Below, in pieces: positions 19,173 through 27,536 of a stretch of DNA of 64,000 nt (its first letter is position 1; each line of letters starts with the position of its first letter). The stretch covers positions 121,210-185,209 of the forward strand of contig JAFZHB010000005.1 of assembly GCA_017555105.1 (NCBI GenBank), read 5' to 3'. A model generated the notes under the pieces. That model had not been told where the DNA came from and did not search any database. It saw nothing but the letters and a program-made list of their open reading frames with translations. The translations under genes were made by a program, and so were the position numbers. Source of the DNA: Alistipes sp. GTDB taxonomy: Bacteria > Bacteroidota > Bacteroidia > Bacteroidales > Rikenellaceae.

Positions 19173-20270
19173 TTATCTGCATACCACTCGGTCAGCGTAG
19201 CGAATATCAATTTCGCGGTAGCGATCCCACCCCACGGCCGAAAGACCGCGGTCGTAGAACCGCAACAGCTTATTGAACTTTGCATCGACCTCCTCAATGC
19301 GCCCAAAACGCACTCTGAAGGCTCCGCTGCGTGGTATGAGAGTCAGTTCTAAGGCTCCGCTCGGCGTGTTTTCGGCGATGATTTGAACCACCTCCGAACG
19401 CCAAAAAGTATCCTCCTCAACTTGTTCTACAAAGGTAAGGAGTTTCAAGAAATCTTCGTACTTTTTTTCCAACTTTTTTTGCTCTTCGCGCAAGCGTTCC
19501 TGTTTGCGACCGATCGCTTCGATTTGTGCCTCGATGCGGCGCCCCTCGTAGCGGTATTTGCGTCGCAATGCCGCCTTGTAAGCACGCAACTCCTCGACGC
19601 GCAGCTCGAACTCCTCTTGCGACTCGAACCGCCACCATTTTCGGGAGGTTCGCATCGTGCGCACATCGCGCAGACGACGGTCGTTCTGTCGCTCAGCGGC
19701 GAAGAAGGGGTACTTCGAACGCTCCAGCGAGGCGATCAGCGTGTCGATCTTCCACAGCTGATGGTCGATCTCCTCGCGTACCGACCCCTCGTAGCGCAGC
19801 GGTACGGGTGGGCGATAGGTGCCGGTAACGACGGGGGTGTAGAGCGCCGAACGACGCGGCACGGAGAAGAGATATCCCTCGCGCGTCACATAGCTGTCCT
19901 CCTTCGCAGAGAGCAGACGCAGGAGCGGCTTGCGCTGTGCCAACTCAATGCGAAGTTCACCCTCCTTCGTGAGACACGCTTCAGCTCCGGCTACAAATCC
20001 ATTGCGCAGGATCAACTGCTCGATGGCCGTCAGATCCACCGAGTCGGCGGCCATCTGGGGGTGTATCAGCCCACCGCGGGTGATCCACCGCTGCACATCG
20101 GCCGAGGTGAAGAGCGATCCGAGCGCCGAGCTGTCGGCTACGATTACCTTTAGCTGCTCTACCTGAGTAGCGCGTCGGGCACTACGCACCAACGAGGCGG
20201 CATAGAGGATATATGCCGCCACGGAAACCCACAGCAAGGTGAGTACTACGATGCGTCCAACGCGTTGCAT
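19173..20270 (-). CDS. ftsQ: Cell division protein FtsQ with coiled-coil insert
   Basis: Bitopic division protein: one N-terminal membrane segment (VVLTLLWVSVAAYILYAA), a POTRA-like region around residues 38-115 and a beta domain. 365 residues, about 100 more than I expect for this phylum. The excess sits at residues 180-272: a very charged stretch ending in a predicted coiled coil (RRIEAQIEAIGRKQERLREE). After it the ordinary FtsQ ending returns (LLTFVEQVEEDTFWRSEV, LIPRSGAFRVRFG). Placement between murC and ftsA makes the identity firm. Confidence 0.9.
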   Translation of the reverse strand: MQRVGRIVVLTLLWVSVAAYILYAASLVRSARRATQVEQLKVIVADSSALGSLFTSADVQRWITRGGLIHPQMAADSVDLTAIEQLILRNGFVAGAEACLTKEGELRIELAQRKPLLRLLSAKEDSYVTREGYLFSVPRRSALYTPVVTGTYRPPVPLRYEGSVREEIDHQLWKIDTLIASLERSKYPFFAAERQNDRRLRDVRTMRTSRKWWRFESQEEFELRVEELRAYKAALRRKYRYEGRRIEAQIEAIGRKQERLREEQKKLEKKYEDFLKLLTFVEQVEEDTFWRSEVVQIIAENTPSGALELTLIPRSGAFRVRFGRIEEVDAKFNKLLRFYDRGLSAVGWDRYREIDIRYADRVVCR

Positions 20271-20312
20271 GGTTTGTTGGTTTTCAGAATGTTAATTGGT
20301 CTTTGCCTCGCT

Positions 20313-21698
20313 CTATTCGCTGCGGCGGGCTATCAACTCGGCAATGGGTGCGCAACAGGCATCGATGTTGCCTGCACCAAAGGTGATCACCACATCGCTC
20401 TCCTGCTCACGCAGTGTATCGACCAACTTCTCGCGCGGCACGATGCTGCACGGGGCAGTGACGCGCTCGGCGATGATCTCCGAGGTGATCCCCTCGATCG
20501 GCTCCTCGCGTGCCGGATAGATCGGCAGCAGGATCACCTCATCGGCGTGTGACAACGCCTCGGCGAACTCCTCGTAGAGGTCGCGCGTGCGGGTGTAGAG
20601 GTGGGGTTGGAAGATCGCCAGCAGGCGACGCCCGGGGAACATCTTGCGCACCGAGGTCAGCGCGGCCGAGAGCTCACGCGGGTGGTGGGCGTAGTCATCC
20701 ATGTAGACCTGCTTGGGGGTGTTTACATAGAACTCAAAGCGGCGCTTCACCCCCTGGAAGTGAGCCAGAGCCTCGCGCAGCCGCTCCTCATCAAAAGTTG
20801 TGCCCTCATGCTTGGCTGCACACCAGCAGAGCGCCACGGCAGCCACGGCATTTTCGATGTTGACCCATCCGGGGATGCCGAGCGTGCAATCCGTGACTGT
20901 GCGATCGGGTAGAACGAGGTCGAAGAGGTAGTAGCCACCCTCCTGCAGGCGGATGTTGCGGGCGTAGAAGTCGCACGGGGTGTCGTAGGCGTAGCGGTAG
21001 TAGCTGATCGCCTCGTTGCGCAGGGCCACATCAACCCCCTGTTTGATGATGAGCGATCCGCCCGCCTTGATGCGCTCGATGAACTGCGCAAAGGCCTCCT
21101 TCACGGCCTCGTGTGTGCCGTAGATATCGAGGTGATCGGCATCCGCCGAGGTGATCACCGCCACATCGGGATTCAGGCGCAGGAACGAGCGGTCGAACTC
21201 GTCGGCCTCGACTGCCAGGCGCAGACTCTTCTCGGCCAGGACGAGGTTGCTCTCAAAGTTCTTCGACAAACCACCCAAGAAGGCTGATCCGTCGCCGGTC
21301 AGCCCCTTGTTGAGCCACGAGACAAGGGTCGAGGTGGTGGTTTTCCCGTGCGTGCCGGCTACGGCCATCACATACTTCCCTTCGGAGAGGTGGCCGAGCA
21401 TTTGCGAACGCTTCTCGATGCGGAAACCCTGCTCCACAAAGTAACGGTACTCGGCGTGGTCGGTCGGTACGGCAGGGGTATAGACCACGACCGTCGTGGC
21501 CGGGTCACGCATCACTTCGGGGATCAGTTCCACATCCTCCTCGAAGTGGATTGCTGCCCCCTCCTCTTCCAGGGCACGGGTCAGGGCGGTCGGCGTGCGG
21601 TCGTAACCCGCCACGCGGCACCCCATGTGGAGGAAGTAGCGAGCCAGGGCACTCATGCCGATGCCGCCAATTCCCAAAAAGTAGTAGTTCGTCTTCAT
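20313..21698 (-). CDS. murC: UDP-N-acetylmuramate--L-alanine ligase
   Basis: Adds the first amino acid to UDP-MurNAc in the cytosol. I start at the ATG at 21698 (MKTNYYFLGIGGIGMSALA); an upstream extension would overlap murG. About 461 residues. The nucleotide loop of the first domain (GIGGIGMSALAR), the ATP loop AGTHGKTTTSTL, and the C-terminal blocks MDDYAHHPRELSA and FQPHLYTRTRDL are all present. It starts one base after the murG stop. Confidence 0.96.
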   Translation of the reverse strand: MKTNYYFLGIGGIGMSALARYFLHMGCRVAGYDRTPTALTRALEEEGAAIHFEEDVELIPEVMRDPATTVVVYTPAVPTDHAEYRYFVEQGFRIEKRSQMLGHLSEGKYVMAVAGTHGKTTTSTLVSWLNKGLTGDGSAFLGGLSKNFESNLVLAEKSLRLAVEADEFDRSFLRLNPDVAVITSADADHLDIYGTHEAVKEAFAQFIERIKAGGSLIIKQGVDVALRNEAISYYRYAYDTPCDFYARNIRLQEGGYYLFDLVLPDRTVTDCTLGIPGWVNIENAVAAVALCWCAAKHEGTTFDEERLREALAHFQGVKRRFEFYVNTPKQVYMDDYAHHPRELSAALTSVRKMFPGRRLLAIFQPHLYTRTRDLYEEFAEALSHADEVILLPIYPAREEPIEGITSEIIAERVTAPCSIVPREKLVDTLREQESDVVITFGAGNIDACCAPIAELIARRSE

Positions 21699-21699
21699 C

Positions 21700-22821
21700 T
21701 TATTTGGTGAGCAACTTTTCAATCTGATCGACAATATCTTCGGCCGCATGCGGGTGTGCCAGGCGTGTCAGGTTCTTGCGCATCGAGGCGAGGCGCTCTG
21801 CATCGTTCAGGAGCGACATGGCCGTCGGCATAGCCTCCGCCACACAAGCCGCATCTGTCACCAGCACGGCAGCCCCCTCGCGCTCCAACGCGCGAGCATT
21901 CTGCGTCTGATGATCCTCCGCCACATTGGGCGAGGGAACAAAGAGTACGGGCTTGGCCACCAGGCAGAGCTCCGATACCGTGCCGGCACCGCTGCGCGAG
22001 ATCACCAGGTCAGCTGCGGCATAGGCCAGGTCCATGCGGTTGATGAATGCCCCCTGCCAGATGTTTTTGGTGGGGTGTGCTGCGAGGAAGTCGCGCATCT
22101 CTTGCTCGTAGTATTTGCCCGTCTGCCAGATCACCTGCACGGGTGCTACGCCGTCGAGCGTGCGGATCCACGCCTTCATCATCTCATTCAGCGTGCGTGT
22201 GCCGAGCGAACCACCCACCACGAGGATCGTGGGGAGCTCCTCGTTCAGCCCATAGTGAGCCAGCGCTTCGCTGCGATCACTCCCCTCGGCCGAGAAGCCT
22301 CCACGCAGGGGATTACCCGTCAGCAGAATCTTCTCCTTGGGGAAGAAACGCTCCATCCCCTCGTAGGCCGTGCAGATGGTGTCGGCACGCTTGGCGAGGA
22401 GCTTGTTCGTGAGTCCGGCGTAGGAGTTCTGCTCCTGAATCAGCGTGGGGATGCCCATGCGCTGAGCTGCCCACAACACGGGGGCGCTGGCATAGCCGCC
22501 AAAGCCCACCACAACATCGGCATTGAACGAGCGCACGGCCTCCTTCGCCTTGCGCACGCTTTTCCAGACCTTGAACGGTACGAGCAGGTTGCGCCAATCG
22601 AGGCGACGCTGCAGGCCGGCAATCGGCAGACCGACGATTCGGTAACCCAAAGCGGGCACCTTCTCCATCTCCATCTTGCCTTCGGCACCGACAAAGAGCA
22701 GCTCGACATCGTCGCCAAAGCGGCGTTTCAGCGCCTCGGCTACGGCTACGGCGGGGTAGATGTGGCCACCGGTGCCACCTCCCGAGAGTATGATCTTATA
22801 GGGTTTATTCTTCATAGTCAC
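21700..22821 (-). CDS. murG: UDP-GlcNAc:lipid I N-acetylglucosaminyltransferase
   Basis: Converts lipid I to lipid II on the inner face of the inner membrane. 373 residues with the GT28 pattern: IILSGGGTGGHIYPAVA at the N-terminus, LIQEQNSYAGLTNKLLA, VVGGSLGTRTLNE, ISRSGAGTVSELCLVAKP and VLFVPSPNVAEDHQTQNA. Two possible ATG codons lie two codons apart at the start. Upstream of it is yifB rather than ftsW, so the division cluster is split here. Confidence 0.96.
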   Translation of the reverse strand: MTMKNKPYKIILSGGGTGGHIYPAVAVAEALKRRFGDDVELLFVGAEGKMEMEKVPALGYRIVGLPIAGLQRRLDWRNLLVPFKVWKSVRKAKEAVRSFNADVVVGFGGYASAPVLWAAQRMGIPTLIQEQNSYAGLTNKLLAKRADTICTAYEGMERFFPKEKILLTGNPLRGGFSAEGSDRSEALAHYGLNEELPTILVVGGSLGTRTLNEMMKAWIRTLDGVAPVQVIWQTGKYYEQEMRDFLAAHPTKNIWQGAFINRMDLAYAAADLVISRSGAGTVSELCLVAKPVLFVPSPNVAEDHQTQNARALEREGAAVLVTDAACVAEAMPTAMSLLNDAERLASMRKNLTRLAHPHAAEDIVDQIEKLLTK

Positions 22822-22841
22822 ATTGTTTTTTGGGGTACTCT

Positions 22842-24380
22842 TTACTTTCCCCAGTTCTCACGATCGAGGCTGCGGTAGCCGATGGCTTCAGCTACATCAC
22901 CCACTTCGATCTGTTCGCGTCCGCTCAGGTCGGCAATCGTGCGTGCTACCTTCAAGATGCGGTCGTAGGCGCGTGCCGAGAGCGACAGACGCTCCATAGC
23001 GCGGCGTAGCAGTTGCTCTCCTGCCGCATCCAACGAGCAGTACTCGCGTAACATGGCCGTATTCATGCAGGCATTCGTATAGACCCCCTCGATGCCGCGG
23101 AAGCGGGCGCGCTGAATGGCGCGTGCTCGGATGACGCGTTCGCGTATGACGGCACTCGATTCGCCAACAGCGGCCGATTGCAGCTCGGAGGGTTCTACGG
23201 GGGTCACTTCGATGTGCAGGTCGATACGATCCATCAAGGGCCCCGAGATGCGTCCCATGTAGCGAAGCACCGACCCCGGTGAGCAGAGACACTCCTTTGT
23301 GGGGTGGTTGTAGTAACCGCAGGGGCAGGGATTCATGGCTGCCACGAGCGTGAAGTTGGCCGGATAGGCCACATTGTAGCGGGCACGCGAGACAACGATC
23401 TCGTGCTCCTCCAACGGTTGGCGCAGCACTTCGAGCACCGAACGCCCAAATTCGGGTAACTCGTCGAGGAAGAGCACGCCGTTGTGTGCCAGCGACACTT
23501 CGCCCGGGCGAGGGGATTGACCGCCACCGATGAGCGAGACGGGTGAGGCGGTATGGTGGGGTGCGCGGAAGGGACGACGCGTCATCAATCCGTCGAAGCG
23601 TTGCAACCCTGCCACGGAGTGTATCTTGGTGGTTTCGAGCGCCTCCTCGGTGGTTAGCGGTGGCAGGATCGTTGCCAGGCGGCGCGCCAACATCGTCTTA
23701 CCCGATCCAGGCGATCCGATCATCAGCACATTGTGACCACCTGCGGCGGCAATCTCCAGCGCTCGCTTCACATGGCTCTGCCCCTTGACATCGGCAAAGT
23801 CCTCCTCATAGCGGTTGGCGCTCTGGTCGAACTCCTCGACGCTTTGTGGCGTAGCCGGGGAGAGCGTGCACTCCTCGTTCAGGAAGTCGATCGTCTGGCG
23901 CAGACTATCCACGCCGATCACCTCCAGACCCTCGACTACAGCCGCCTCGGCGGCATTCTCCTGCGGGAGAATCAGTCGTTTGAGTCCCGCTTCACGGGCG
24001 GCAATGGCCAGCGAGAGCACCCCGCGTACGGGCATCACCGAGCCATCGAGCGAGAGCTCTCCGCAACACATCGTCTCCTCCAATAGGCGCGGGGAGATGC
24101 GCTGCATGGCAGCCAGGATGCCGATAGCAATCGGCAGGTCGAACGAGGCGCCCTCCTTGCGCAGATCGGCCGGTGCAAGGTTTACCACCACCTTGCGTCC
24201 CGACATCTTCTCGCCCGAGTTCTCAAAGGCGGCACGGATGCGTTGCTCGCTCTCCTTGACGGCGTTGTCGGGCAGGCCGACCAGGTAGAGACCCAGCCCG
24301 CTGCCGGCGATGTTGACCTCGACGGCCACTCGCACGGCATCGATGCCCGAGAGGGCTGCCGTATGGATGCGGATAAACAT
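22842..24380 (-). CDS. YifB/ComM-type Mg-chelatase-like AAA+ ATPase
   Basis: 512 residues: an N-terminal Lon-protease-like fold (VEVNIAGSGLGLYLVGLPD), a central AAA+ domain with Walker A GSPGSGKTMLARRL and a Walker B-like NGVLFLDELPEF, and the C-terminal Mg_chelatase_C region (SARAYDRILKVARTIADL). In naturally competent bacteria ComM is a helicase that aids branch migration during transformation. A comEC homologue lies about 6 kb upstream in the window. A CxCGYYNHPTKECLCS cysteine cluster lies in the middle. It follows dnaB after a 35-base spacer with tetranucleotide repeats. Confidence 0.9.
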   Translation of the reverse strand: MFIRIHTAALSGIDAVRVAVEVNIAGSGLGLYLVGLPDNAVKESEQRIRAAFENSGEKMSGRKVVVNLAPADLRKEGASFDLPIAIGILAAMQRISPRLLEETMCCGELSLDGSVMPVRGVLSLAIAAREAGLKRLILPQENAAEAAVVEGLEVIGVDSLRQTIDFLNEECTLSPATPQSVEEFDQSANRYEEDFADVKGQSHVKRALEIAAAGGHNVLMIGSPGSGKTMLARRLATILPPLTTEEALETTKIHSVAGLQRFDGLMTRRPFRAPHHTASPVSLIGGGQSPRPGEVSLAHNGVLFLDELPEFGRSVLEVLRQPLEEHEIVVSRARYNVAYPANFTLVAAMNPCPCGYYNHPTKECLCSPGSVLRYMGRISGPLMDRIDLHIEVTPVEPSELQSAAVGESSAVIRERVIRARAIQRARFRGIEGVYTNACMNTAMLREYCSLDAAGEQLLRRAMERLSLSARAYDRILKVARTIADLSGREQIEVGDVAEAIGYRSLDRENWGK

Positions 24381-24393
24381 CTCGATGAGATTC

Positions 24394-24417
24394 GATTGGT
24401 TGGTTGATTGATTGATT
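24394..24417 (-). repeat. Six tetranucleotide units (GRTT) before yifB
   Basis: Reading the plus strand, GATT-GGTT-GGTT-GATT-GATT-GATT fills most of the gap between the dnaB stop and the yifB start, overlapping the dnaB stop codon. It would lie in the yifB leader on the mRNA. Confidence 0.8.
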
Positions 24418-26014
24418 AGAAGGGGGCCTCCTCGTCGAGTCGTGCTCCACCCATCTGTACGGGACCCTGTGGCGGCAGTGCAAACTCGTCGTCGCCGCGT
24501 GCAGCACCCAGACCGCCTGAGAATCCTCCGCCGTTCATGGCGCTCGCCACATCGTCGTAGAGCGGGCCTCCCTGCGGGGGTGCTCCGCCTCCTGCGGCCT
24601 GCGGCATCATCGTCACATCGTCGGGGTCCATAAAGCGAGCCTGCTCCTTGATGAAGCGCAGCGGTACATCGCAGACTGCACCGTTACGGTGCTTGGCCAG
24701 GATGATCTCGGCCATGCCTGCCGTGTCGTTACCGTTCTCGTCCTGTGTGATGCCGTAGTACTCCGGACGGTGAATGAAGGCTACGATATCGGCATCCTGC
24801 TCGATGGCACCCGACTCACGAAGGTCGGAGAGCTGCGGACGCTTCGATCCGCCGCGCATCTCCGTCTGACGGCTCAGCTGCGAAAGGGCGATGATCGGCA
24901 CATTGAGCTCCTTGGCAATCGCCTTCAGCGTACGCGAGATGAAGGCCACCTCCTGCTCGCGGTTTCCGTTCTTCGATTCCGATCCGCCGGTCATCAGCTG
25001 CAGGTAGTCGATGATAATGATCTTGATGTCGTTGTGGATCTTCAGACGGCGCGCCTTGGAGCGGAACTCGAAGACCGAGAGTGCCGGTGTATCGTCGATG
25101 AAGAGCGGTGCGGTCGAGAGGGGCTTCGTGGCGGCCTCCATGTGGCGCCACTGCTCGGGCGAGAGGCGGCCCGACTTTACATCGTTGCCCGCAAGACCCG
25201 TTTCGGCCACGATCAGACGCATCATCAGCTGCACGGCCGACATCTCCAACGAGAAAAAGGCTACTCCCTGATCGTAGTTCACGGCCATGTTGCGCGCCAT
25301 CGAGAGCACGAAGGCGGTTTTACCCATTGAGGGACGGGCGGCGATGATGATCAGGTCCGAAAGCTGCCAGCCAAGCGTCACACGGTCAACGGCCATGAAG
25401 CCCGAAGGCACACCGTTGAGCGAGGAGGTGTTCTTCGAGGCCTCCTCGATCTGCGCCAGGGCGCGTGCTAGGATATCCTTCGACGACTGCACCGAACGCT
25501 TCACATGACCCTCGGCCACCTTGAAGATCTCACCCTCGGCAAAACCGATCAGCTCCGTCACATCGGTCGACTCGTCGTACGAGCGACGCTGGATCTCGGT
25601 AGCCGAACGGATCAACTCGCGCTGCACATACTTCTGGGCAATGATCTTGGCGTGGAACTCGACATTGGCGGCTGAGCCGACCTTCTGTGTGAGCTGTGCC
25701 AGGTAGGCCGCACCACCCACCTTCTTGAGCTCCTTCTTGACCTTCAGGCGCTCGGTCACGGTGTAGAGGTCGATCGGCTTGAGCTCCATCGAGAGCTCGT
25801 TGATCGCACGGTAGATCAGGCGGTGCTCCTCGGTGTAGAACGCCTCGGGCGAGACATACTCCTGCACGGCGATGATGCTGTCCTTTTCGAGCATCAACGC
25901 ACCGAGGACTGCCTCTTCGAGCTCGATTGCCTGGGGAGGCACCGTTCCAACAGCGTCGGTCATCGCTTCAAAAGCCTCCCGATTGCGGGAGGAGGGGGTG
26001 TACTTATTGGCCAT
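24416..26014 (-). CDS. dnaB: Replicative DNA helicase DnaB
   Basis: Hexameric 5'-3' helicase of the replisome. The ATG at 26014 is chosen (MANKYTPSSRNREAF); it lies about 20 bases behind a perfect promoter, and the longer frame crosses that promoter. About 532 residues. N-terminal domain with EEAVLGALMLEKDSI; RecA-type C-terminal domain with Walker A ARPSMGKTAFVLS, Walker B IIIIDYLQLM and ALSQLSRQTE. The C-terminal 80 residues are Gly/Pro-rich and look disordered. It heads the minus-strand block with yifB and the murG-ftsZ genes. Confidence 0.97.
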   Translation of the reverse strand: MANKYTPSSRNREAFEAMTDAVGTVPPQAIELEEAVLGALMLEKDSIIAVQEYVSPEAFYTEEHRLIYRAINELSMELKPIDLYTVTERLKVKKELKKVGGAAYLAQLTQKVGSAANVEFHAKIIAQKYVQRELIRSATEIQRRSYDESTDVTELIGFAEGEIFKVAEGHVKRSVQSSKDILARALAQIEEASKNTSSLNGVPSGFMAVDRVTLGWQLSDLIIIAARPSMGKTAFVLSMARNMAVNYDQGVAFFSLEMSAVQLMMRLIVAETGLAGNDVKSGRLSPEQWRHMEAATKPLSTAPLFIDDTPALSVFEFRSKARRLKIHNDIKIIIIDYLQLMTGGSESKNGNREQEVAFISRTLKAIAKELNVPIIALSQLSRQTEMRGGSKRPQLSDLRESGAIEQDADIVAFIHRPEYYGITQDENGNDTAGMAEIILAKHRNGAVCDVPLRFIKEQARFMDPDDVTMMPQAAGGGAPPQGGPLYDDVASAMNGGGFSGGLGAARGDDEFALPPQGPVQMGGARLDEEAPF

Positions 26015-26041
26015 AACGGGATAATCTTCACAAAGTTTGCT

Positions 26042-26072
26042 CAAAAGTAACAAATCGGCACGACATATCAAA
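26042..26072 (-). promoter_or_regulatory. Perfect Bacteroidetes promoter of dnaB
   Basis: On the minus strand TTTG (26069-26072), exactly 19 bp, then TACTTTTG (26042-26049). The start site would be near 26035, leaving a leader of about 20 bases. Confidence 0.85.
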
Positions 26073-26199
26073 ACAGAACCGTTTGCTTCGTTGTCAAAAA
26101 GTGTGTTCACAACCCCCAAAATCGCCCTTTGACCTGCAAAACGGGGTGGTTGCGGTGTCGAAATTTTGTTGGAAAATCATCTCGGTATCGAGCAACAAA

Positions 26200-26235
26200 A
26201 AAGCGAGCGGATCGGAACTCCGATCCGCTCGCTTT
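26200..26235 (-). terminator. Terminator of the kdsC operon
   Basis: A perfect 17-bp stem (26200-26216 with 26219-26235) just after the kdsC stop; on the minus strand it is followed by a run of six U, so it works for the minus strand. Confidence 0.9.
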
Positions 26236-26238
26236 GCT

Positions 26239-26784
26239 CTACCGTGAGGCGGCCAGCGATGAGGGGGTCACTCCATCGGAGTTCTTTGCCCAATCGCCCC
26301 GTGAACGCAGCACCTGTTCGATGATGTCGCGCACGGCTCCGCGGCCACCCTCATACTCCGAAACATAGCGCGAAACCTCCAGTACCTCGCTGGCCGAATC
26401 GGCCGGGCATACCGGCATGCCCACCTCGCGCATGCAGGCCAGGTCGGGGATGTCGTCACCCATATAGAGCACCTGCTCGGGTTGCAACCCGTGGCGCTTC
26501 ATGTAGTCGCGCAGCGTGGTGAGCTTATCCATGCAGTCGATGTAGTACTCCTCCACACCCAACATACGCAGGCGGCGTTCGAGGATGGCACCATAGCCAC
26601 CCGTGATGATGCAGATGCGGTAGCCGTGGCGGATGGCGTAGGCCAGGGCATAGCCATCCTTGCAGTTGTAGCAGCGGATGAAGTCGCCCTCGGCGGTCGG
26701 AATGATGCGGCCGTCGGTCATGACGCCGTCTACATCGAAGATCATCGCTTCGATCTTCGCTATATCTTCTTTGAAGTTTCCCAT
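26239..26784 (-). CDS. kdsC: 3-deoxy-D-manno-octulosonate 8-phosphate phosphatase
   Basis: HAD-superfamily phosphatase that removes phosphate from KDO 8-phosphate for the LPS inner core. 181 residues; C0-type HAD with no cap. Nucleophile Asp17 and acid Asp19 are in MIFDVDGVMTDG; ICIITGG is motif II, and MGDDIPDLACM motif IV. The start overlaps the preceding DUF2520 gene by 25 bases. The C-terminal 15 residues extend beyond the usual fold. Confidence 0.88.
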   Translation of the reverse strand: MGNFKEDIAKIEAMIFDVDGVMTDGRIIPTAEGDFIRCYNCKDGYALAYAIRHGYRICIITGGYGAILERRLRMLGVEEYYIDCMDKLTTLRDYMKRHGLQPEQVLYMGDDIPDLACMREVGMPVCPADSASEVLEVSRYVSEYEGGRGAVRDIIEQVLRSRGDWAKNSDGVTPSSLAASR

Positions 26785-27536
26785 ATTGTTTGGCTGATTA
26801 GTTCGTAGATGGTTTTTAGTTTCTGGTCTTCGATTAGGGCAAGGTGGCGCTCCTGCGTGGGGCGATCGCCGCGTCGTGCCGGGCCGGTCTGCACCGTGGC
26901 AGGATCGGTTGTCGAGACGGCTTTCGAAGCCGTTTCGGTGATGAGCAGTTTCAGCACATCGAACGGCAGATCAACGGCTTGTAACACCTCGTTGGCCAAC
27001 GCATACATGCTGTTAGTGAAGTTGTTGCAGAAGACGCCGGCCAGGTGGATGCGGGCTCGACGCTCCGAATCGGCACGTAGCACATGGTTTGAGAGTCGGC
27101 AGGCAAAGCGCTCGAGTGCAGGATATAAGGCCTCGTCGGCCACCTCCAAAAAGAGGTACAACTCGCGGAACGAGACGCGTCGTCCGGCCGAGAAGCTCTG
27201 AAAGGGGTATAGGATCGCTCGGCGCGGATAGCGCTCGAGGGCATCGAGCGGCACGGATCCTGCCGTGTGAGCTACCATAGCTTCGGGCGGAATGGGCAGC
27301 CCTTCGGCTACCTCCCGCACGGCTCGGTCGCTCACGGCAATCAGGTAGAGATCGGCCTCGGCTAGCTCGCTCGGACGGTTCGTCCAGTGCGTTTGGGCGA
27401 GCGCCGCCACCGCTTGACCGCGTTCGGCATTGCGGGCGTAGAGCTGTACGAGCTCCACCCCGTCGGCTTCCGCTACGGCGAGTGCCAACTGCTCGGCCAG
27501 GTTGCCGCTGCCGATGATGACTATGCGTTTCAACAT
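26760..27536 (-). CDS. Rossmann-like DUF2520 protein
   Basis: 258 residues. An N-terminal NAD(P)-binding fold starts with IVIIGSGNLAEQLALA, and LYLIAVSDRAVREV follows the second half of the fold. The C-terminal DUF2520 helical domain has FCNNFTNSMYALANEVL. The arrangement resembles F420-dependent or pyrroline-carboxylate reductases and ketopantoate reductase-like enzymes, but the substrate is unknown. It overlaps kdsC by 25 bases and touches the BrkB gene by one base, so it belongs to the same operon. Confidence 0.8.
   Translation of the reverse strand: MLKRIVIIGSGNLAEQLALAVAEADGVELVQLYARNAERGQAVAALAQTHWTNRPSELAEADLYLIAVSDRAVREVAEGLPIPPEAMVAHTAGSVPLDALERYPRRAILYPFQSFSAGRRVSFRELYLFLEVADEALYPALERFACRLSNHVLRADSERRARIHLAGVFCNNFTNSMYALANEVLQAVDLPFDVLKLLITETASKAVSTTDPATVQTGPARRGDRPTQERHLALIEDQKLKTIYELISQTIWETSKKI

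Noticed and set aside
24416-26072. A replication origin near dnaB
   Set aside because: I see no cluster of DnaA boxes and no dnaA or dnaN nearby; dnaB alone does not mark an origin.
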